A DNA stretch of 64,000 bases from Fratercula arctica (GCA_947846985.1 CANTUZ010000014.1:3644374-3708373), one strand, 5' to 3'; positions 12,031 to 23,500 are shown, numbered from the stretch's first letter. Notes: generated from the sequence alone by a model not told the origin. Program-made: numbers and translations.

Positions 12031-13475
12031 GGAGCGCTGCCCTCAGCTCCCCTCAGCGGCTGCCCCTCGCCTGACGCTCCGCCCGGCCCCAGCCCCGCCA
12101 TTTTGGGTAGAAATTCCCTTCTCTAAAAACGCCATCGTTTGCGGGGCCGCGAATCGGGGCGAAGCACTTTCACGTTCTCTGTCACGTTCTTCCCAGCCCG
12201 GGACGTTTTGGTGATTTTTAGCCCCCACAGCCACGATGGAAACCCCCTTCCCTCCCCAGTACAGCCGTCAGTCCCCAGCGTGCCGGGGCCTGTGCGTGCT
12301 GTCAGTGAGCTTTCGTGAGGCATATTAATTGTTCAGCGCAAATAAATAAGTTTTAATAAGAAGAAAGTTGTGCACTGCAATGGCGTGAGGCAGGAGAGCT
12401 CTTCTGCGAGCCTTTAACTCCTAGGGCCAAAGGTTCCTGCCCAGCCGGCAACTCCAGTGAACCGACGGGTGCACCTTTGACTCCTTAACGGTACAAAAAC
12501 GGACAGGGGGTGTCTGGCTGCCAGTAAATTGTAAGAACGGACACACTCCTAGGAGCCGACGTGTACGTTAGGGACACGTGGATGGAGGGGTGGAGGAGAG
12601 AGCCCAGCCTAGAGTTCAACGTCCCTCTTTTCGAGTTTGCAGTAAATACGCTGCCCCCGCCTTCCTCTGGGGCGGTAACTGGGACTCGAGGGGGCCCGAC
12701 TCTCCCTGGCCTTGCAATCCTCAAGGCGCCTGCCCAATCTGCCCAAGCGGCTCCTGCCTCAGGGCAGGTGCTGGCCACCACCCGCTGTGAGCCAGGAGAT
12801 CTCCAAGGGTCTTGCTAAGGCGCGATTTGCAGGGTCCAATATAATCGATTTTCCGCAGGCACTTCTCCGCTCTGGCCAAACCCAGGCAACGGGATCTTCT
12901 GGGCCTTTTCACCAGTTGCACAAGCCCAGAGCTTCGAGAGCTTCAAGTTCTGGTATCATCCCCCTCTCTGGGGCACGATACAGGTACTGCCAGGAGCGAT
13001 GGATTACTGTCGCTGCTTCCAAGCAATGGCAGACACAGGAGCCAGGTCACCCTGGTCCATGACATCCTGACTCCGTCCCCTTCTCTTTCTTTCATGCTGG
13101 ATCATTCTGTAACTGGTTCTGCTCCTAAAAGGTGGGGGGATGTTAGAAGCAGCTGCTCTAGTGCCAAGGGCACAGATCAAAAGCAGGTCTACGTGATTTG
13201 TGAGTGAGGCAAGATGAGTTCTGGGGTGGTCCCAGGAGGAGAAAGGCACCATTCCCATGCTTGAGGCCGCAGCCCAGGCAGGCACACAGCAGCTCCCACC
13301 ACATCTCCCAACCTGCAGGATCATCTCATGGGAGCTGGCAGCGAGCTTCTGCTGAGACAAGGAGCAACTGGACCAGCAGCTGAGAGAAGAACATCCCTAC
13401 ACCACTCTGCGCTGGCGGAAGAGGTGAAGCTGTGAGGCCCCACCATGGGGAAGGTCCTTTTCTCCATCACCTCTC

Positions 13476-15114
13476 TCACATCAGCGCTTGGGGCCTGCTG
13501 CAGATGTACGGCCGCGACTGGGAGCAGCCTGCACTCGCAACGGCCCCGTCGTACAAATACGCACACGCTCCTTTCCCGTGCACCACAAACCTGCAACAAG
13601 CAGCACAGACACCGCTGGCACCGTGGGGGTCGCGGCTGTCCCCTCAAGCAGCAGCAGGAGACAAGGGCTGCCTGCGAGGGACAGCCCCAGCAGACACGTC
13701 CCACCAGGGCCCTGCCCGTCCCACCGCAGGACGGTCTCCCCACGGCCCCCGCTCCCAACGGGACTCACGTCTGGTTGAAGCTGCTGCCATCCACCCACTC
13801 CAGGCGCTCGCCCCATCTCCGCAGCCCAAGCCAGTAGTCAGTGTTGCCCTTGAGACGCCAGAGGAACTCCTGGGCAGAAAAGAAAGAAGCCAAGCGTCAG
13901 GAGCTGCTGCCAGTCCCACAACAGTCCCTCTCCCAGCCCCACGCTGATCCCTGCCCCTTGCAGGCAGCCCGGGCCCCGGGATGGCAGCAGCTCCCACCCC
14001 ACGCCTGCTCCAACAAGCTCCAGAGCTGCTGCAGGAGCTCACCAGCCCGGCCAGCGCTCTTGCTCCTGCTCTGACACAGCTCCGCTCCAACCCCGGCCTC
14101 TGCACCCAGCCCAGGAACCCCCCCAAACCCCCACGCAGCCACAACAGCCCCTCACTCACCATCTCCCACTCCCTCCTGGGCATGGCCAGCGAGGCCCCGT
14201 GCAAGGAGCACTGCTCCTGGCTCCACTCCCAGCTCCCCTCGTCCCTCGACAGGTAGTAGCAGACATTGCGGTACCCGATCCAGTCATGGGGACACGCCAG
14301 CATCGGAGCCACAGGCAGAGCTGGATCCACTCCACATCTTCTGGCTGCAGAGGGAAGGGGAGAAGGGCAGAGGATTGGGCTCCGCAGGGACCAGGGGACA
14401 CAGCCCTGCGGGGCAGGGAAGGAGGCAGCCGCTCCTCCCTTACCTGAGAGTACAGCAACAGGCACGGCCAGAAGCAGGACCAGAGCCACCAGCAGAGCCA
14501 GCACCAGCCGCCACACTGGATGGAGTGTGGGACAATTGCCTGGAGGGGGAAAGAGCCACTCGGGGTGAGGACGGTGCTGTCCCCTCCCAGCCCCACCACC
14601 CCCAGCTGCCCAGGGAACACGGGAGGGACCCCCCACACCCTTGTACCCCACACACACTCAGCTGCAGCTTCTCAATCCCCTCCCCGGACCCAGGAACTGC
14701 CATCGGGCCATGCCCAGCTGGCAGCAAGGGACAGTCACACAGGGCAGGGACAAGGCTGTCACCCCACAGACACTGGGGGACAGCCCGCAGCAGGAGAGCT
14801 GCCAGACAGACAGAGATGGGGGGGCTGCTACAGCCCCCCAGGGAGGACCCAGCAGAACACAAGCCCCTTTCCCAGACAGCTGGAAGAAGCCTCACACTTG
14901 CAGCCACAGCCCTCATGAGGTCACACTGCCACGGGGACACTGTCCCCTCCCGACAGGCCACAGAGATGGCCCTGCACTCACCCAGGACTTTTCTGCGCGT
15001 CCTTTCATCTGTAACCCCAGGCACCTCTGGGTGGGGGAATCTGCCTCCGTCCTGGGGACGCAGGGGCTCCTCCACGTTCCCACTGCTGACACAGAATCTG
15101 TTCCCTTGTCCCAT
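13476..15114 (-). CDS. C-type lectin-like type II receptor, copy C
   Basis: The exons are 15114-14982, 14539-14444, 14344-14160, 13869-13769 and 13590-13476, giving 209 aa in frame. Exon 1 is the most diverged (MGQGNRFCVSSGNVEEPLRP) and again lacks tyrosine. The membrane exon mixes features of the other two: its start matches A (CPTLHPVW) and its end matches B (LLLAVPVAVLS), as expected from gene conversion. The lectin domain is close to B, with CSLHGASLAM in exon 3 and RPQALM at the C terminus. Homology with units A and B drops about 14900, so the duplication or conversion tract ends within this gene's intron 1 region. A minus-strand ATTAAA at 12357-12352 may end its transcript. Confidence 0.88.
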
Positions 15115-15925
15115 GGCACACTGAAAGTGAAATCACTTTGCTCCAGACAAGCAGGATCTTGGCTGTTTCAAGCCAGGCTTGGTTCCAGTTCCACCACCCC
15201 TGCTCTCGTCATCGTGCTGGGAGATTGCGGAGAACACCACGCAGCGGACCAGCACGTTCAGTCGTGTTACTGGCACCAGGCCTGTCTTTCACAGCTCAGC
15301 CATGACACGCTGGCTCAGGGAGTCGGTGCCAGAGCAGCCCTCTGCCTTCCCCCCCCGGGACTCTGCAGGCTGTCCTCAGCAACTGGGGGGACAAACGCAA
15401 CCTCAGCGCGCTCAGGGACGCCGAGCAGGGCCGGCACTCTTCCCACTGAAGTCAGGGTGGAAGGCAGATGAGTGAGGAACAGACCCAGGTCTTGACATCC
15501 CCCTCCAGCCCAACCCACCCAGCTGAGCCCCCCAGCCCCGGGCTCCACCAGCCAAGGCAGGAGCCCCAACCGCCAGCAGCTGCTGGAGCACCAGCTCTCC
15601 ACCCTGGCAGGCCAATGCCAACGCCCGGCACAGGAGAGCGGCGAGAGAGGCCCCGTCTGCCCAAGGGCACGGGGCTGCTCCCCCCGGAGCCGCTCCTGCG
15701 GGTTTGTACAAAGCAGCACCTGCGGCCCGAACGCTCCCGGCCTACGCAAGTGACATTTTTAGTTGTTTAGGAGAAACGCTCGCTCTCTACCCGGACAGGG
15801 CTTCTCCCTCGCGGCTCCTCCCCCAGCAGCCCCCCCTCGGGGAATAGAAGCTCCAGCGCCCGCAAACGGGGGTTGTGGAGGGAGTTCCGGAGCTCACCCC
15901 CGCCGGGCAGGGCTGGGGGGGAAAC
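15115..15925. other. 5' intron of lectin copy C
   Basis: The first part (to about 15240) resembles the matching region of units A and B. The rest is unique and GC-rich. I see no exon with support on either strand. Confidence 0.4.
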
Positions 15926-16670
15926 GGGGGAGCTCCGGCCCCTCTCCCGCCGCGAGGGCCCGGGGGAAACGGGGGAGCTCCGGCCCCTCTCCCGCCGCGA
16001 GGGCCCGGGGGGAACGGGGGAGCTCCGGCCCCTCTCCCGCCGCGAGGGCCCGGGGGGAACGGGGGAGCTCCGGCCCCTCTCCCGCCGCGAGGGCCCGGGG
16101 GGAACGGGGGAGCTCCGGCCCCTCTCCCGCCGCGAGGGCCCGGGGGGAACGGGGGAGCTCCGGCCCCTCTCCCGCCGCGAGGGCCCGGGGGGAACGGGGG
16201 AGCTCCGGCCCCTCTCCCGCCGCGAGGGCCCGGGGGGAACGGGGGAGCTCCGGCCCCTCTCCCGCCGCGAGGGCCCGGGGGGAACGGGGGAGCTCCGGGC
16301 CCTCCCCGGCCGCGAGGGGCCGGGGGGACCGGGGGAGCTCCGGCCCCTCTCCGGCCGCGAGGGCCCGGGGGGACCGGGGGAGCTCCGGGCCCTCTCCCAC
16401 GGCGAGGGGCCGGGGGGACCGGGGGAGCTCCGGCCCCTCTCCGGCCGCGAGGGGCCGGGGGGAACGGGGGAGCTCCGGCCCCTCTCCCGCCGCGAGGGCC
16501 CGGGGGGACCGGGGGAGCTCCGGCCCCTCTCCCGCCGCGAGGGCCCGGGGGGAACGGGGGAGCTCCGGCCGCGAGGGCCCGGGGGGAACGGGGGAGCTCC
16601 GGGCCCTCTCCGGCCGCGAGGGCCCGGGGGGAACGGGGGAGCTCCGGCCGCGAGGGCCCGGGGGGACCGG
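15926..16670. repeat. 45-bp GC-rich minisatellite
   Basis: About 16 copies of a 45-bp unit carry GGGGGAGCTCCGG and CGCGAGGGCCCGG. The period is exact in the left half (AGCTCC at 15976, 16021, 16066) and looser to the right. Because 45 is a multiple of three and the unit has no stop, five of six frames stay open for over 320 codons. These frames are artefacts of the repeat. It lies in the 5' intron of lectin copy C. Confidence 0.9.
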
Positions 16671-16682
16671 GCCCATCCCTAC

Positions 16683-16800
16683 CTGCTCCTCCGCTGCCTC
16701 CGACAAGCTCCGCGGGCCGGGACTGGGGGAACTCCTTCCCAGTGCGCGACCAATCAGCGCTCCAGAGGCGGGCGAGGCAGCCAATCGGAGCGCTGTGTAG
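16683..16800 (-). promoter_or_regulatory. TATA-less promoter of lectin copy C
   Basis: The two CCAAT boxes (16785-16781 and 16754-16750) and the CTGATTGGTCG context are shared with units A and B, but no TATA box is present. A donor at 16683 (GAGCAG/GTAGGG) would end the non-coding first exon. Confidence 0.5.
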
Positions 16801-16907
16801 CTCCTTTGGCGGCAACTTTCGCCCTGATCAGGGCAATAGCGCAGGAAACGAGTCATTCTCACCAACGCTTCGCGCGGGTGTCAGTCGTTAGTGGCGTTTG
16901 AGCGCGT

Positions 16908-17150
16908 CTCTCCCGTGAGGACAGGCTGAGAGAGTTGGGGCTGTTCAGCCCGGAGAAGAGAAGGCTCCGGGGAGGCTTTAGAGCCCCTTCCAGTCCCTGA
17001 AGGGCCTAAGGAAAGCTGGGGAGGGGCTGTCTGCGAGGGCGTGTAGCGATGGGGCGAGGGGCAATGGTTTAAACTAGGGCTCCCATGTAGGAGGAAAATT
17101 AAAGGGAGAAAGAAACCCCCAAGTTCTAACTCATTGTCATGATTTCAAGG
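16908..17150 (+). mobile_element. CR1 LINE 3' fragment
   Basis: The sequence carries the familiar CR1 3' region: GGCTGAGAGAGTTGGGGCTG, TTCAGCCCGGAGAAGAGAAG and GGCAATGGTTTAAAC. It is the CR1 sense strand, truncated at the 5' end. Confidence 0.8.
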
Positions 17151-17159
17151 GGATGAAAT

Positions 17160-19232
17160 TAACAAGTCGACTTTATTGCTTGCAGCTGGTGAGGGACGGG
17201 ATGTGTTGGACTTGGGATGAGAAACAGCGATGACAGCGCATTGATGGTTTTGGTTGTTGCTGGGCAGTCAGGGAATGGTCTGCTCCTCACACCACCCCAC
17301 CAGCGAGTGGGCTTGGGGGGCACAAACATTTGGGACAAAACCTGGTACTCTTCCCATTCTCTACCCCATCCCAACGGTGGGGAATGAGCGAGGGGCTGCG
17401 TGGTCCCGGCTGTGGGCTGGGATTACACCACCGCACTCCTAAAGCCTTGTGCTGGGAGCCCTGGGCTCAAGGGGACATCGTCCTCTCCATCCCACAGACA
17501 TCCCAATGCTCCCCTGAAGCCCACCAGGCTCAGGTCATCTCCTGGGCTAAAACTCACCTGCGGGTGCATCCCCTCCCGTTCCCCCACCCTCTGCAGGTTT
17601 CTCCAGCCCCCCCGAGATCAAACCACCCCCCGAGTGCAGCCAACCCCAGCCCTGCTGCCATCCCACACCTGAGATGTGCAAGGACGACGCCTGCTCCTGC
17701 TCCAGGCGGCTGTTCCTCACCACACACGACAAGTTCCCATCTCCCATCCCGGTCACCACGATGACATCTTGGATCTCAAACAGGCCCCTCTCATCAGAGG
17801 AACATCTCTGGGAGACCGAGGGCAGACGCTGCCCACTGGCAGCCTTCCACAGCACCTCCGGTTGCGGGTACCAGCCGGCCGATCCACACACCACCCGGAT
17901 GCCTCCATCCTCGTGAGCCTCCAGAGAGAGGAGAGGGACAGAGCCCATGGCTCGGGGAAGAGCCCGCCGTTGGGCTGAGTTAGGGATGGACTCGGCTCAA
18001 AGGCGAAGACCCAACCCCATACCAGACACATCACAGTGTCCCGAGGGGGCTGTGGGACCGCGCACGTGCTCCTCACACCACCCAAACCAACACAACACAA
18101 ATCCACCGTGTCCGTGCCGCGCTGCCCCCAAAAACACCTCCAGCACCACGTGTGTGCTCCCTCCTGGGCAGGCACGGATGGGAAGATCCCTCTTCAACCC
18201 GAACCCGACCTCTTTCAAGGGCTCTTGGCCTTTGGCATTGGATGGACGTGAGGATGGGACAGAGGTCTGGGAGGGACACACCAACCCAGGGACACCTGCA
18301 CCATCCCCAGGAAACACTGCACCAGCCACAAACCTGTCACCTCCAGGTCCACCATCGCTTCTTCGTAAGAGGCAGCATCTCTCACAGTGCAGACGTACTG
18401 GCCATCATCAGAGGGTCTCACCCCGGTGATTCGCAAGTCCAGGGTCCCATTGGAGAGACCATCTCTGCCCAACTCTGTCCTTCCAGCGTATTCCCTCATC
18501 TGTGCCCCGACCAGGTCCTCTCCATTTCGGTAGAGGTGCACGGTTTCAGAGAACTGGTACCGGATCCACCTGATCTCCAAGCTCCGAGCGTCCATGCGTG
18601 GGGACAAGTGACACGGCAGCACGACATCCTGCCCCATCATGGCAAGGAGAGGTCGGCCTGGTCCCACCACTCTGAACTCAGCTTGGTGACGGAGAAGGAC
18701 ACAGAGAGACGGAGATTGCGCCCAGGTTAATGTAGGGGCATTGCACGGCAAGGGGCGAGCGTGGCGTGAGCGGTGCCCGCTCCATCCCGCGGGCCTTGCT
18801 TTGCCCTCCCCGTGCTCCAAAGACACTGGAGAAACTGGAGAGGGAGTGGGAGGACTCGAAGGAGAAGGAGGATCCCTGGGAGTGGGAACCTGCTCCAGAA
18901 AGTCACCCCCACCCCCAAAATGACCCCCACCCCGGCCAGCCCTGCTAGAAGGGACCAACGCTTTAGGGGAGCACTGCGGGACGGGATCGACGATGTCCCA
19001 GGGCAAGGGACGCATGCGCGGCATCAAGAACCCAAGGGAAAGGGAAACCCATGCACGGCCAAGCTCTGGGCTCAGCTCCTCCTGCCCCACGGCAGCTCCC
19101 CTGCCCCACATCTGCCTCTGGGAGCGGGCTCAGCCCCCCCAGCCCTGCAGGATCCCTACCTGATCCCAGCCGGAGCACGTGGAGAGTCAGGAGATAACTC
19201 AGGAGGCCCCTGGGGCTGGCGGGGAACCACAT
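17160..19232 (-). CDS. Butyrophilin-like Ig gene, membrane exons not found
   Basis: Three exons are clear on the minus strand. 19232-19160 is a signal peptide (MWFPASPRGLLSYLLTLHVL). 18681-18334 is an IgV domain (GQDVVLPCHLSP, IRWIRYQ, DDGQYVC). 17950-17669 is an IgC domain (IRVVCGSAGWYPQPEVLW, GNLSCVVRN). Splice phases agree (all 1). This is the butyrophilin/BG layout of immune co-regulators. Downstream I see no transmembrane exon, heptad exon or B30.2 exon before an AATAAA at about 17181-17176 and the CR1 element. A 33-nt micro-exon near 17600 is possible but weak. The gene may make a secreted product or be 3'-truncated. Single-domain BG genes lack the IgC, so butyrophilin is the better name. 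Confidence 0.75.
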
Positions 19233-19490
19233 CTGCGGCCGCAGCTGGAGAAGAGGGTGGGAAGGGAGGCAGAGGGAGGGCGAGGGGGGGGTTACAGCTG
19301 CCGGGGAGGGGATGGGGAAGAAGGGCTGCACCCGCCCCCAGAGAGGCTCCAGGAATCCCACCAAACCACCTGCACCCTGCCGTCGGGAGGAACCGTCGGT
19401 CGAGGGCAGGACGGGACCACGCGCGACTCCCGCTGCAGCCCCTGCTCTGCCCCACTCCCCCTCCCCTGGATTTCTTCTAAATCCCTCACA
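19233..19490. other. Upstream flank of the butyrophilin-like gene
   Basis: The region just upstream of the signal-peptide ATG is purine-rich on the plus strand and probably holds its 5' UTR or promoter. No TATA or CCAAT box stands out. Confidence 0.3.
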
Positions 19491-19499
19491 ACACTTTTT

Positions 19500-19885
19500 A
19501 CAAAATTGAATATTCTAATTTCCCTGGAAAAGGAAAAGTCCCATACCGGATGGGTACGATCTGTGGGAGGCACCTGGCCCCACCCAACATCTCCAAGCTT
19601 TTCCCAGTTCCCAGGTGCAGAATTCTTGGCTTTGGAGCAGCTTCAGGCTCCACCCCCCACCCCATGAGCTGAGATTCCTCAGACATGATCCCTGTCGCCA
19701 AATCCTGCACAAGACTTCAAATTAGTTAAATTTTGTATATTCCTCGCAGAAAGGGAATTCACGGACCGGACGCATACGAGCTGCTGGAGGAACCAGCCTA
19801 CGGGATCCACCCGAGGTCTCAGCCCCAGGTTTTGGGTGCAGCATTACGGGTTTTGGGGTGACTGCAGGCTACGTCCCCGCATGCA
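19500..19885. repeat. Old direct repeat, two diverged copies
   Basis: Copy 1 (about 19500-19660) and copy 2 (about 19725-19885) share a long ordered series of short matches: TATTC, GGAAAAG or GAAAGGGAATT, CGGACCGGACGCATACGA or CCGGATGGGTACGA, GGAGG, AGGTGCAGAATT or GGGTGCAGCATT, and GCAGGCT. They look like two copies of an unclassified element. Confidence 0.5.
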
Positions 19886-20290
19886 AAATGGATAAAAAAG
19901 TAGGAAAAAAAAATAGAGGAGGAAGGAAAAAGATGTGCATTTGGGGGGGGGAGCACGTTATGATTAGACCTTCGTTGTGATTTTTGGACACGGTGGAGGA
20001 GCCCAGCAGTTTCCCTGCAGCCCTTCAGGAGCTTGTGGGGAGCGAGGGACACGCGGAGAAGAAGGTTTGGGGGGGCTTCAAGTGTCAGGACGCCCCAGCT
20101 GTGCCCTGTCCCTCTGCCCGCTCAGCTTGGGGACCTCACATGCCCTGGGGAGGACGTGTCCCCCGCCAACGTCCCAGCCCCATCCGTACTCAAAATATTG
20201 GGTGCAGGGAGGTGGCGGTTTGATCTCCCCTTCCCCCCCCCCCAACCCCCGCCCCCGCTCAAGCCGTAACCATGGGGGGGGGGGGGGGTG
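19886..20290. other. Unassigned region
   Basis: GC-rich DNA with poly-C and poly-G runs near 20230-20290. I see no coding or structural feature I can support. Confidence 0.3.
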
Positions 20291-20299
20291 CGATGAGTT

Positions 20300-22170
20300 G
20301 CGCTTGAACTACGGGGGATGGCTGGCAACGCGGGCAAAACGCCGTCTGGAGCGGGGACCGAGGTGTTTTGTTCCCGTGCGAACGCGACCGTAGGTCACTT
20401 CTCCCACTCTGTGGATAGTGGGCAGCCCAGGAGCCCCCGCAGTTCTCCTGCGGCAGCGGATCCCCCCCCCCCCCCCGGGAGCGGGGACGCGGGCTCAGGG
20501 CTCTGCTCCTGGAGGCTGGGAGACGCCTTGCCGCGACAGACCCTCGGTAAGCGACTGATAGCGCGCCGGGATTCGAAAAATCTTAGCTCAGTGGGACGAA
20601 GGATTGATTGCGCATCCGTCATCCTTTAGACAGAAACCGTTGACCGAGTCTGGGATTAGGATTGGATCCCGCCGCACCCCGACTCCTCTCGGGAGAAGGC
20701 GTTTGGAAAGCCAGGGGGGGGTCCTTCCGGAACCTCGGGGCACAACGGGAGGGTCTCCCCGGCAGCTTGTCTGACCCCGGCCTCTGTGCAGTCCCTTGCC
20801 ACTGAATCTCCTAAAACGCTGTTGCATCCACGACGAGCTTTGTTTAAATCGCTGTTTTGCATTAATAAATATTTCACCACCTCTCTCTCGATCCCCCCGC
20901 TCGGCGGCGGGGTGGCGCGCGGTATCGCCCGCTGTTGAGGCAGGCGTGGAGCCAAGCCCAGCCCCAAATCCTCCGAGGAACCAACGGGATGATTGGTACC
21001 ACTGGGAAGTCGTGGGAAGAGCAACTGAAAGCAATTAGGGGCCGCACAAAGGATGGAAAAGATAAGGGAATTCTCTGCAAGGCCTTAGGCACTTCTTTGG
21101 AAGCCGGGTACCAAGACGGGGAGAAGAGAAACAGGAGAGAGCAGGACCCCGAGAAGGACACAGAGAGCAGGAGGGTTACCGCTACCTTTAAAAATTGAAC
21201 AGCTGCAAAAACAATTGCAGGAAGAAAAGGAGAAAAGGGGGAAATTGGGAGAAAAGGTCGAAACGATGCGTAGAACAGGCTCCCCGCCCCCCCGGCATTG
21301 TACAGACTAGGAAACGGATAGCGTCCCCCGAAGATTGGGACGGAGACATTGGGGGTGATCCTGACGATAGCGAGTCAGAAGGTGACGTTCCTTTTTTCCC
21401 CACAAATCCTCCCGAATATGAAGCCAGACCCACTGTTAAAACAGAAATAACTGCGGGACCTCGGGGTGGTCCCGAACCAGCCCCTGGGATCCGTCGCGAT
21501 CGACGGATTTGCGAGAGGGATGTAGCAGACCCCCCCCCGGTGAAACCGAACCTGAACACTTGTGGCGAATATGCTGAAGTGGGGGGGCGACAAATAATAA
21601 TAAGTCGGGATGAAGCCAGCGGCTACTGGGGTCCGGGAGTTTTCTTAAATTTAGGACTCGACCCGGCAGATACACCCCATTCTGTCACCAGGTGAGTAGC
21701 TTATCGGGCGGGAGGAATCGCCACCATGGGGCAGGGTGAGCCCTCCATAACCCCCACGAAATCTCTGAGCGAATTACCCACGGCCGTCGCAAAAAAGCCG
21801 CTCGCGTACAAGCCGCCCACGGAGGAGGCCGCCACGGCGTCCCGCTGCCGCTACGGGAGATCTTCCAGTGTTAAACCCACCACCGATGGGAGGAGCCCCA
21901 GCGATTCTTCGGCCTCGTCTGGCCGCGGAATGGGGCGAGATGCCCAACTGAATACACCGGGCAACAGTCCTCCCAGGCGGATCCCTCCATGGGCGGAATT
22001 AGTGCCCGGCCTCGTTAACTACTGCCCTGAAACGGGCAGGGACGAGGGGGCAGCGGCTGAGAAACAAAGCCAGAACTCCCTGGGGAGGAGACGACAAAGT
22101 AAGACCCGCGGAACGGGGGACAGGAACATGGATCTGTCGGAGCGGGGACGGAGGAGGCCCCGGAGATGAT
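20300..22170 (+). mobile_element. Probable ERV gag-like remnant
   Basis: A plus-strand frame at 21195-21695 gives 166 residues with a basic start, an acidic middle (PDDSESEGDVPFF) and a Pro-rich part (NPPEYEARPTVKTE), like the linker region of Gag. It follows a frame with KSWEEQLKAIRGRTKDGK at about 21009-21062. A further short frame starts at 21726 (MGQGEP...). No capsid, protease or polymerase motif was found and the left LTR is not clear. The block may belong with the LTR-like end at 22740-22900, but this is an inference. Confidence 0.4.
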
Positions 22171-22700
22171 CCGAGGGCTGGAGCCCCTCTGCGGCGAGGA
22201 CAAGCTGAGGGAGCTGGGGGGGTTCAGCCTGGAGAAGAGAAGGCTCCGGGGAGACCTTCCAGCCCCTGCCAGCCATAGAATCATGGAATGCGTTGGGTTG
22301 GAAGGGACCTCTAAAGGCCACCCAGTCCCACCCCCTGCAGTGAGCAGAGACAACAGCGGATCAGGTCGCTCAGAGCCTCATCCAGCCTGGCCTTGGATGT
22401 CCCCAGGGATGGGGCCCCCACCCCCTCTGTGGGCAACCTGGGCCAGTGTCTCACCGCCCTCTTGTAGGGACCCCCTTCGGGGACTGGCAGGGGCTGGAAG
22501 GTCTCCCCGGAGCCTTGGTCGAACCCCCCCCAGCTCTCTCAGCCTGTCCCCACAGCAGAGGGGCTCCAGCCCTCCCAGCAGCTCCGGGGCCTCCTCCGGC
22601 CCCGCTCCGACAGCTCCGTGTCCTTCTCGTGCTGAGGGCTCCGGCGCCGGACGCAGGACTCCGGGTGGGCTCTGGATCCTCCTCGGAGCTTTGCTAAGGC
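22171..22700 (-). mobile_element. CR1 fragments, nested in opposite orientation
   Basis: A short sense CR1 piece (22170-22265, AGGGCTGGAGCCCCTCTGC) meets a longer antisense piece. The latter begins at AGAATCATGGAATGCGTTGG and runs through GGATGGGGC and CAACCTGGGCCAGTG to about 22470, then GTCTCCCCGGAGCC to about 22690. Both belong to the CR1 3' region. The head-to-head join implies one insertion beside or into another. Confidence 0.8.
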
Positions 22701-22739
22701 ACACGGAGCACGGGGAGGTGACTGGCGACAACCAGCGTG

Positions 22740-22900
22740 GCTCCACCAGGGGCAAGTCCCTAAAGGGACCAATCGTTCATTTTTAGTCTTATCCTATTAA
22801 ATCTACTTATATTTCGACCCTTGGGTTTCCTTGTTTTCCCCCGGACTCCCCTTTTTCCAGCTGGGGAGGTGGGAGAATAATTGGCTAAACGACGCCAAAT
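22740..22900 (+). mobile_element. LTR-end-like fragment
   Basis: The stretch CTTATCCTATTAAATCTACT, followed by a T-rich tract and GGGGAGGTGGGAGAATAATTG, resembles the 3' end of avian LTRs, including a TTAAA-type poly(A) motif. It could be the right end of the remnant at 20.3-22.2 kb. Confidence 0.35.
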
Positions 22901-23500
22901 CCTTACGGGTTTTCGCGAACCGTAACAGCGCGTTTCACCCGTTTAACGAGGCAAAGGTTAATTAACGGGCGTGGTAAATTGAGGAAACGGGAGAACCGCA
23001 CAAAATATTATCTCGATTTTAAGTGGGTTTTGCTGAGCAGAAGCCGGGCCGGCCTGGCTCCTTCGTTATCCCGCGGTGGCCAGACGAGTCGTGTCCCCCC
23101 GCCCCCGGCTTAATTACTCTTCCAGCAGCGATTTCACCTCGTTAGCCAAATTCCGGCACAGCTGGGGACTCCCCAGCAGGGAGACGAACCCCCTCGGTGG
23201 GCAGCACCCAAAAAAAAAAAAACCCCCAAAAACCACCGCGGGCTCCGTATTTGCCCCAAAACCCTTATTGCCCCCAGTCCTGCTGCGGCGGGGCAGGAAC
23301 CGCGGCGTCGAAGGGGAGGAAGAGCCCAAACGGGTGGCTCAAAACCCAGAAAACAGCCCCAAATTCTGCCCCAACCCAAAAACTAGTGTTTGGGACCCAA
23401 AAAATGGTGTTTGCGACCCATTTGAGGCGACCCCCCGGGCCCTCTGCCCCCCCCGGGCTGGGGCAAAGAGAGGGGCATCTCCTGCAGGACCCAGGGGACT
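22901..23500. other. Spacer with one exon-like minus-strand segment
   Basis: On the minus strand, from about 23200 to 23114, an open frame ends GFVSLLGSPQLCRNLANEVK and five further residues before a TAA. It follows a T-rich tract and a possible acceptor. The codon pattern looks coding, but I cannot match it to a gene, and no partner exons or poly(A) signal are visible. The remaining sequence is unremarkable. Confidence 0.25.

Larger units (their letters stand above)
4103..16900 (-). repeat. Tandem duplication of C-type lectin units (A, B, C)
   Basis: Three units run head-to-tail on the minus strand. Unit A is 4103-8625 (about 4.52 kb), unit B 8626-13172 (about 4.55 kb) and unit C begins at 13173. 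Each unit starts at the same CAGATCAAAAGCAGG motif. A and B are nearly identical through exons, introns, promoter and intergenic spacer, which implies recent duplication or ongoing conversion. Unit C matches them closely to about 14900 and then diverges in coding exon 1 and the 5' region, which carries its own minisatellite and a TATA-less promoter with the same two CCAAT boxes. Confidence 0.9.

Noticed and set aside
15763..16901. Five overlapping open frames of 323-345 codons
   Set aside because: They exist only because a stop-free 45-bp repeat is a multiple of three; no codon structure or homology.
20540..20640. Possible tRNA or primer-binding site
   Set aside because: No cloverleaf could be drawn and no 18-base match to a tRNA 3' end was evident.
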